Positions 39,408 to 44,664 of a stretch of DNA of 44,664 nt are shown here, piece after piece. A program made the translations under genes and the position numbers. The DNA is taken from assembly GCA_934541115.1 (NCBI GenBank), contig CAKTDF010000019.1:1-44664 (forward strand), in the 5' to 3' direction. Numbering within the stretch: position 1 is the stretch's first letter; each line of letters opens with the position of its first letter. The notes under the pieces were generated by a model that ran no database searches, was not told the DNA's origin, and saw only the letters and a list, made by a program, of their open reading frames with translations. This DNA comes from an uncultured Eubacteriales bacterium. GTDB lineage: Bacteria; Bacillota; Clostridia; Oscillospirales; Acutalibacteraceae.

Positions 39408-41066
39408 ATGAAAAGACCCGAAAAAAGGAAATTCATCATTGCTGCGGCCGTCCTCTTTCTCATTGCCGTTGCCGCTGCGGCGCGCGTTTTGAGCAGGAAT
39501 TCTCCATTTCACGTTCCGCTCAGCCTTCTGCGCAGTATCATCTATATCTCGCTGATGACCGCGTGGGGCTTTTCCGTTCGCGCAAGAATCATTCAGCCGC
39601 AGACGCGGCGCTACCTTTCCGCCATATCCGCCCTCATTGTTTTCTGGCTCATTATCCGAACTGTGAAATACCTTTTTGCTTCCGACATTACCGCCGAGCG
39701 GTACCTCTGGTATTTTTATTATCTTCCGCTTCTGTTCATCCCGCCGACGGCCGTTTTTGTTGCCCTTTCGCTCGGAAAAGGAGAAAGCTTCCGTCTGCCG
39801 TCTTTGGTTAAGCTTTTGTATATTCCTTCTCTCCTGCTTTTGTTGCTCGTTCTCACAAATGACCTGCATCAGCTCGTTTTTTCCTTTCCCGAAGGCTCGG
39901 TCTTTTCCGACCAAGACTATTCTTATTCTCCCGGATTCTACGCCGTAACAATGTGGGAACTGCTTTGTGCAGGTGCAGCGCTTGTTATAATGCTCTTCAA
40001 ATGCCGCATTCCGAGAAGTAAATCATTTCTTTGGGTTCCTGTTGTTCCGCTTTCTTTGATCTTGCTTTACGGCGGTCTTTACGTTTCAAACGTATACTTC
40101 CTTTGGCTGATTGCCGGAGATATCACGGTATCAATGAGTCTGCTGATCGTTGCCGCTTTTGAAAGTTGTATAGCCTGCGGACTGATTCAGTCGAATACGG
40201 GCTATGAAGCGCTTTTTGCTGTTTCTCCCATAAGCGCACAAATTACGGACGACAGCTTCAATGTTCGCTTTTCCTCGGCCTGCGCCGGATCCTTTCCACA
40301 GGAAACACTCAGCAAAGCGAGTGTTTCGCCGTTCCTACTCGGCGCCGGAACTTTGCTGAAAGGCAGCAAACTTCATAAAGGATATGTCTTTTGGCAGGAG
40401 GATATTTCAGAACTCAACAAAATAATCGGTGAACTTGAAATCACTCAGGAGGAATTGCGCGACACGGGCGATGTTCTCAAAGCCGAGAGCGAACAGCGCG
40501 AGCGCAAGCTCCGGCTTGAGGAAGAAAACAGGCTTTATGACCTTGTTGAAAAGCAAACCGTACTGCAAGTTGCGCTCCTTCGCGAAATGCTTTCAACGCT
40601 TAAAAGTACAGACGACATTTCTAAGGCAAAACATATTCTCGGAAAAATTGTTGTTATCGGTACCTATATAAAAAGGAAAAGCAATCTGATTTTTGTTGAA
40701 AGGCAGAAAAACACTATTTCAGCCGGGGAGCTTCGTCTCTGCCTTGGTGAATCGGCGGCGAACCTCAAGCTCTGCGGTGCGGAATGCAAAACCGTTCTGA
40801 ATTTTGAAGGTCAGCTTTCCGCAAAAACGGCAAACACGATATATGACCTTTTTGAAGCCGTGATTGAAAAGAGTATTGACAGCTTGACACTGCTCCTGCT
40901 TTATGCGCAAGAAAACGAAAACTTTGTTACAATCAATATTTCTGCACTTTGCAGCGATGAGCTTTCCGCGCTTGAAGGTGAATTCAAAAACCTTTCGGCA
41001 ACACGTGACGATGACGACCTTTGGTACCTTTCGCTCAAAATCGGAAAGGACGGTGAAAGCTCATGA
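39408..41066 (+). CDS. 7TM sensor with degenerate histidine-kinase-like C-terminus
   Basis: A 552-residue membrane protein. About eight hydrophobic segments between residues 8 and 262 fit the N-terminal 7TM module of some Firmicutes histidine kinases. A PAS-like region (about 265-385), a coiled coil (about 385-430) and a C-terminal domain follow. The C-terminal domain has the general shape of a kinase, but no phospho-acceptor His motif and no N or G boxes are visible, so it is probably a pseudokinase or receptor. ATG at 39408 is chosen because the promoter lies at 39330-39358. It overlaps the next gene by 4 bp (ATGA), implying joint action with that kinase. The ligand is unknown. Confidence 0.75.
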   Translation: MKRPEKRKFIIAAAVLFLIAVAAAARVLSRNSPFHVPLSLLRSIIYISLMTAWGFSVRARIIQPQTRRYLSAISALIVFWLIIRTVKYLFASDITAERYLWYFYYLPLLFIPPTAVFVALSLGKGESFRLPSLVKLLYIPSLLLLLLVLTNDLHQLVFSFPEGSVFSDQDYSYSPGFYAVTMWELLCAGAALVIMLFKCRIPRSKSFLWVPVVPLSLILLYGGLYVSNVYFLWLIAGDITVSMSLLIVAAFESCIACGLIQSNTGYEALFAVSPISAQITDDSFNVRFSSACAGSFPQETLSKASVSPFLLGAGTLLKGSKLHKGYVFWQEDISELNKIIGELEITQEELRDTGDVLKAESEQRERKLRLEEENRLYDLVEKQTVLQVALLREMLSTLKSTDDISKAKHILGKIVVIGTYIKRKSNLIFVERQKNTISAGELRLCLGESAANLKLCGAECKTVLNFEGQLSAKTANTIYDLFEAVIEKSIDSLTLLLLYAQENENFVTINISALCSDELSALEGEFKNLSATRDDDDLWYLSLKIGKDGESS

Positions 41067-42019
41067 ACGTAATCAAAGAAAGCTTTGACAACCTTCCGAT
41101 TGCGGTCTGCTTTTTCGACCGCCACGGCCTTGTCCGTCTTGTCAATCGGCGTATGCTGGAAATCAGCTCCGTACTTTTGGACACAGAATTTCAGACACTT
41201 GCGGAGCTTCGGACAGCCCTTTCTTTTCCGCCGAACAGTGAGATCACCGTGATTGACGAAAGCTCGCTCGTTTTCCGTTTTCCGGACGGAACGTTCCTCC
41301 ATTTTGAAGAGAAGGAGATCATCGGAAAAAGCGGTGAGCACTACACCCAGGTCACAGCTGCTGACGTTTCACAACTCGTCCTTCGCCAAAGAGAACTTAG
41401 AGAAGAAAACCAACGTCTTGAAAACGCAAACAGGCGTGTAAAACAGCTCTATGACAATATGGCGGATATTGTTCGCGAAGAAGAGATTCTCTCAATGAAG
41501 ATGCGCGTCCATGACGATATCGGACACAGTATTCTTTCCGCAAGAAAAGCATTGCTGACAGATGAAAGCATTGACACGATAAAAGACAATGCTTTGGTTT
41601 GGGAAAAGTCAATTGAGCTTTTGTATCACTCTAACAATATGCCCGATGATTTTGACGACATCGGTTACGCCGAAGAGCGCGCCGCCGCGCTGGGCGTAGC
41701 AATCGTCAGAAACGGTGAGTTTCCAGAAAGCAAAGCCTTGCGGCGGCTCATCGCTTTTGCAGTACGCGAAAGTGTTACAAACTGCGTTCGCCACGCCGGC
41801 GGAACCAAGGTTTTTGTAACAACAAAAAAAGAAAGCGGATCTTTTTTGGTAAGAATCACAAACGACGGCAACGCTCCGCAAACGGAAATCACAGAAGGCG
41901 GCGGACTTTCGTCTTTGAGAAAACGCATTGAAAAAAGCGGCGGAAAAATGCTTGTTCAAAGCCTTCCGTTTTTTGAACTTTCGGTTTTTCTTTTGATAGA
42001 AGGTGAAAAAAATGATTAA
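41063..42019 (+). CDS. Sensor histidine kinase (HisKA_3-like, soluble)
   Basis: A 318-residue kinase without membrane segments. A PAS-like N-terminus (about 5-110) and a coiled coil lead to MRVHDDIGHSI with the predicted phospho-acceptor His150. The ATPase domain has the N box ESVTNCVRHA with Asn240, G1 at TNDGN with Asp268, and a G2 at EGGGLSSLRKR. This is the NarX/LiaS-type layout that partners with NarL regulators. It overlaps the upstream 7TM gene and the downstream regulator gene, so the three are translated together. It probably receives its signal through the 7TM protein. Confidence 0.88.
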   Translation: MNVIKESFDNLPIAVCFFDRHGLVRLVNRRMLEISSVLLDTEFQTLAELRTALSFPPNSEITVIDESSLVFRFPDGTFLHFEEKEIIGKSGEHYTQVTAADVSQLVLRQRELREENQRLENANRRVKQLYDNMADIVREEEILSMKMRVHDDIGHSILSARKALLTDESIDTIKDNALVWEKSIELLYHSNNMPDDFDDIGYAEERAAALGVAIVRNGEFPESKALRRLIAFAVRESVTNCVRHAGGTKVFVTTKKESGSFLVRITNDGNAPQTEITEGGGLSSLRKRIEKSGGKMLVQSLPFFELSVFLLIEGEKND

Positions 42020-42638
42020 CGTTATGATTGTTGAAGACCAGAAAATGATTCGCAGTCTTCTTGAAAGCTATATAAAAAAAGAGCCTGACTACCGCGTTGC
42101 TTTTTCTGTTGCCGCGGCGAGCCTTGCTCCCGAGCTTTGCAAAGAAACGGAAATTGACCTCATTCTGATGGATGTTCAGACCGATCACCGCGAAAACGGA
42201 CTTTCGGCTGTTCAAAAAATCAAGGCAGACGGTTCAAAAGCAAAAATCGTTGTTGTAACCTCGCTTGTTGACTTCGACGTTTTAAGCAAAGCAAAAGCTT
42301 TCGGTGCCGACAGTTTATGGTACAAAGACACCGATGAGGAAACCTTGATGGACGTTATCAGAAGAACTATGAGCGGAGAACACATTTTTCCCGACGCCCC
42401 TCCGGAGGTTGAAATAGGTACGGCGAGAAGCACCGAGTTCACAAAAACGGAGCTTGTTGTTCTTCGCCACCTTGTACGCGGACTTTCATACGGAAAAATT
42501 GCCGAGGAAATGGGTATTGAGGTCACTACGGTCAAATATCATGTGACAAATATGCTCCAGAAAACCAACTTCAAAAACAAGCTTCAGCTTGCACTCGCCG
42601 TCAGCGACGCAAAATTCATTGCGGACCTTGACGAATAA
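42012..42638 (+). CDS. NarL/LuxR-family response regulator
   Basis: A 208-residue regulator. The receiver domain has the acidic pair in IVEDQ (about 8-9), phospho-acceptor Asp54 in ILMDVQTD and the switch Thr/Lys in VVTSL and WYKD. A LuxR-type HTH occupies about 140-200 (KTELVVLRHLVRGLSYGKIA). ATG at 42012 follows AGGTGA inside the kinase gene, preferred to GTG at 42003. It overlaps the kinase stop codon. Targets are unknown; the next gene at 42799 is a candidate by position. Confidence 0.92.
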   Translation: MINVMIVEDQKMIRSLLESYIKKEPDYRVAFSVAAASLAPELCKETEIDLILMDVQTDHRENGLSAVQKIKADGSKAKIVVVTSLVDFDVLSKAKAFGADSLWYKDTDEETLMDVIRRTMSGEHIFPDAPPEVEIGTARSTEFTKTELVVLRHLVRGLSYGKIAEEMGIEVTTVKYHVTNMLQKTNFKNKLQLALAVSDAKFIADLDE

Positions 42639-42657
42639 TATTAAAATCAAACAAAAA

Positions 42658-42706
42658 GTTTGGAACTGCTTGGTCAAAAGGCCAAACGGTTCCGAATTTT
42701 TTTTAA
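42658..42706 (+). terminator. Terminator of the signalling operon
   Basis: GGAACTGCTTGG pairs with CCAAACGGTTCC (two mismatches), followed by GAATTTTTTTT. Confidence 0.85.
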
Positions 42707-42798
42707 TATTTTTGAAAACCTGTACTAAAGTATGGGGAAAGTTTTTCCGTTTCCCTGTAAAATGATGACTGTGAAAGTATTATAAAGGAGGGAATGTT

Positions 42799-43182
42799 AT
42801 GCGGAGAATTGTGCTTGATATGCAATGCGCGCTCTTTGCCGACGCAATTTCACAGGCACTTGTGAATAATGACCCGGACTTTGAGCCGAGACGGACGGAA
42901 GAGCCGTCGGACACGGTCAGCCTTTGCAGGTCAAGCTGCGCTTATGCAATTATCATGGAGGTAACACCCCATTCTCCGTGGAGACTTGAGGAACGTCTGC
43001 GGTTAAGCAGAGAGATAAAGGCTGCTGTTTCGGGTTGCAGAGTAGTTCTTCTTGTTGACGAAAAGGCAGACGCTGCCCTCGCCGCTCAGGTAAGGCAGGC
43101 AAAAAAGGACGGCCTTGTTGACAATTTCATTTATGCTTCGGTTTCGCCGACATATCTTTCGGCGGTAATAGACGCACTTTAA
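42799..43182 (+). CDS. Stand-alone receiver-like protein without output domain
   Basis: A 127-residue protein with the alternating strand/helix pattern of a response-regulator receiver: RIVLDMQCALFADAI, then YAIIMEV, then CRVVLLVDEKAD, and FIYASVSPTYLSAVIDAL at the end. The usual phospho-acceptor Asp is replaced in the IIMEV strand, so it is probably a phosphorylation-independent pseudo-receiver. GGAGGG precedes the ATG. It lies 160 bp after the two-component operon's terminator. No DNA-binding domain is present. Relationship to the receiver fold is by pattern only. Confidence 0.6.
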   Translation: MRRIVLDMQCALFADAISQALVNNDPDFEPRRTEEPSDTVSLCRSSCAYAIIMEVTPHSPWRLEERLRLSREIKAAVSGCRVVLLVDEKADAALAAQVRQAKKDGLVDNFIYASVSPTYLSAVIDAL

Positions 43183-43204
43183 AAGCAGTTGGAGGGTAGC
43201 AGCC

Positions 43205-44040
43205 GTAAGAAAAATTAAAATTATTCTTTCTTTTGCATTGATTCTCGGCGTTTTCACTCTGGCCGGGTGCAAAACAAAAACTGTGGACGAACCGTCAACA
43301 AAAAGCGCCGCGCTTTCTTCGGAAGTTCGGAGCGAACCGGTAACTTCGGCTGAATCAACCGAAAAAGTTTCCGAAACAAAACCGGCTTCTTCTTCGGTTC
43401 GGATGAAGTGAGATACTATATGGATTGCGGAATTGCCGTTGCGGACGGTCAGTGCATGATGATCGTTGAGCAGGGCAAAATTGTTGAGTTTTGCGCCGAA
43501 CCCGGCAAATTCACCTATGACTCCTCGACCGAGCCGAGCATTTTTTCCGGTTCATTCGGAGAAAGCGTAAAGCAGACGTTCGGAACAATAGGCAAGCGTT
43601 TCACCTTTGGCGGAGACACGGCTAAAGATCAGCGCGTTTATTACTTCAACACAAAAGAGCTCATCGACAACAAGTTCGGTATGACCTTCAAAAACTCAGA
43701 GAAGAAAAATTGGAGAACCCTCCGCGCAACCTCGATAGACAAATTTAACGATCTTGAAGAAGCAACCCAAAAAGCCCTCAGGGACACTCACTACGACACC
43801 TATGAAAACAGAAAGTACACCGAAGAAAAGAACGTCAAAATCGGCAGCTGCACTTTCAACGTTCTCCACGTCACAACAGATTTCAGCGAGAAAGATTATT
43901 TCATCACTTTTGCAAAACGCGGAGAAAAAGACGTCTACGGTCTTTTTGTTCAGCTTGAAGTCAACAAAAAGTACATTGCCGCCAATGATCCGATAATCAC
44001 AGAGATACTCAAGTCAGTTTCCATTATCACAGAAAAATAA
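43205..44040 (+). pseudogene. Lipoprotein gene interrupted by an SPFH-domain gene segment
   Basis: From 43205 a frame encodes a lipoprotein signal peptide (LILGVFTLAGC, lipobox Cys about residue 21) and a Ser/Thr/Glu-rich linker, stopping at 43410. Its start codon position reads GTA, 9 nt after GGAGG, as if a GTG had mutated. From about 43395 another frame carries an internal piece of an SPFH/band-7 (virion-core-like YdjI) protein: GIAVADGQCMMIVEQGK, then GKRFTFGGD and VYYFNTKELIDNKFG. From about 43680 the same frame changes into an unrelated domain ending at 44040 that would suit the missing lipoprotein C-terminus. An ATG at 43408 opens this 210-residue chimera. Assembly error is possible. 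Confidence 0.6.
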
Positions 44041-44086
44041 ACTTCGGTTGGAACAACCTTCAATTCACACCCCCAAGGAGGAATCT

Positions 44087-44656
44087 ATGAGTATTTTTGA
44101 CAAACTCAAGACCGAAGCAGCCGCCCGGGCGGTACCGGCTGCACCCCAAAAAATCGGAACAAGGAGCGAAACGTTCGTTTTCGCTGCACTCCCCGAAAGC
44201 CTTGAAGAAATGAAGGCTTTGCCGGAAGCGGCGCTTGACACCCCCTTCAAAACGGCGGCACTCACAGTATGCGCACTTTGCGCATACGCCGCGGACAGGG
44301 ATATAGGCGCTCAGATGCTGAACTTTCTGAGAGGTCCGAGACCGCTGAACGGGCAGGATATATCTTTCCTGAACGACAGATTCAGAGACGGAAAAACATA
44401 TATCCCGTTTTCATATTTTTTAGGCTCTTCGCCGGAAAACAACTACACCCCCTCTTCGCCGTTCACGGTAACGGTCAAAAGCGACCACACGTCCGAAACA
44501 GAAAAGGGTTACGCAAAGCTCTTCATCCCCTGTTCGGGCGCAGACGCACCGAGACCCGTCAAGCTTCGCATGAAGGGCGACGGAACGTGGCTTTTATGGG
44601 AACAGTATCTTTTAACGGGTATCAGAGAGCCTGCGGCGAACGACCCGTGGGCATAA
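44087..44656 (+). CDS. DUF6935-like protein
   Basis: A 189-residue cytosolic protein without a signal peptide. I recognise the family pattern (ETFVFAALPESLEEMKALPEA region, AALTVCALCAYAADRDIG, then SFLNDRFRDGKTYIPFSYF and a WLLWEQYLL end) as one found in gut Clostridia next to SPFH-domain and TerD-type genes; the DUF number is from memory. ATG at 44087 follows AAGGAGG at 7 nt. It ends DPWA just before the window edge. Its closeness to the SPFH fragment supports a lost neighbour. Function is unknown. Confidence 0.65.
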   Translation: MSIFDKLKTEAAARAVPAAPQKIGTRSETFVFAALPESLEEMKALPEAALDTPFKTAALTVCALCAYAADRDIGAQMLNFLRGPRPLNGQDISFLNDRFRDGKTYIPFSYFLGSSPENNYTPSSPFTVTVKSDHTSETEKGYAKLFIPCSGADAPRPVKLRMKGDGTWLLWEQYLLTGIREPAANDPWA

Positions 44657-44664
44657 AAAAGCGC

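Overview
The window looks like the chromosome of an anaerobic, spore-forming gut Clostridia of the Oscillospiraceae/Ruminococcaceae type. The evidence is a complete spoIIAA-spoIIAB-sigF operon, low-to-medium GC coding with consensus sigma-A promoters and AGGAGG ribosome sites, BspA-like leucine-rich surface proteins, a GPH-type sugar importer next to ispE, and intergenic repeats of a kind common in that group. Species cannot be fixed from sequence reading alone.

Layout. 1-811 holds no gene and is a mosaic of inverted and direct repeats. 812-4439 encodes an RluA-type pseudouridine synthase, a GPH sugar:cation symporter and IspE. 4461-4756 is a MITE-like element. 4889-8617 (minus) encodes a clan GH-D glycosidase and a monoacylglycerol-lipase-like hydrolase. 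8990-9331 is a tiny membrane protein gene with a consensus promoter and a LexA/SOS box. 9543-13594 holds lepA, hemW and a patatin-like lipase. 13654-17178 (minus) holds an M28 peptidase, a TIR-domain/methyltransferase fusion and a glycerophosphodiesterase. 17536-25981 has two large secreted LRR proteins in direct orientation on either side of the spoIIA operon, an uncharacterised gene and a chagasin-type protease inhibitor. The first LRR gene is controlled from a promoter overlapped by twin operators next to a divergent XRE repressor.

26184-35270 is the metabolic centrepiece: a sulfoquinovose catabolic operon. In order it encodes a YihQ-like sulfoquinovosidase, a GPH importer, a 6-deoxy-6-sulfofructose transaldolase, a sulfolactaldehyde-reductase-like dehydrogenase, a DUF4867 protein (candidate sulfoquinovose isomerase), a fucose-isomerase-fold protein, a TauE/SafE exporter and a ROK regulator. 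Together they would release sulfoquinovose from plant sulfolipid glycosides, import it, isomerise it, transfer three carbons to glyceraldehyde-3-phosphate, reduce sulfolactaldehyde to dihydroxypropanesulfonate and export that product. The pathway type is known (sulfo-TAL). The notable point here is that the glycosidase carries Gln where E. coli YihQ has the sulfonate-binding Arg.

35483-39181 starts at tRNA-Ser(GGA) and is a decayed, AT-rich mobile island: an integrase tail, an excisionase-like gene, an IS256-family fragment and an AAA+ ATPase gene cut off mid-domain where it meets an anti-sigma gene cut off from the other side. The neighbouring ECF sigma gene is frameshifted. 39408-42638 is a three-gene signalling operon (7TM pseudokinase-like sensor, histidine kinase, NarL-type regulator). 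42799-44656 has a stand-alone receiver-like protein, a lipoprotein gene interrupted by a piece of an SPFH-domain gene, and a DUF6935-like protein.

The strongest candidates for undescribed biology are the TIR-methyltransferase fusion, the variant sulfoquinovosidase, and the SOS-box-controlled small membrane protein. Functional calls rest on motif recognition and remembered family sequences; no search was run.
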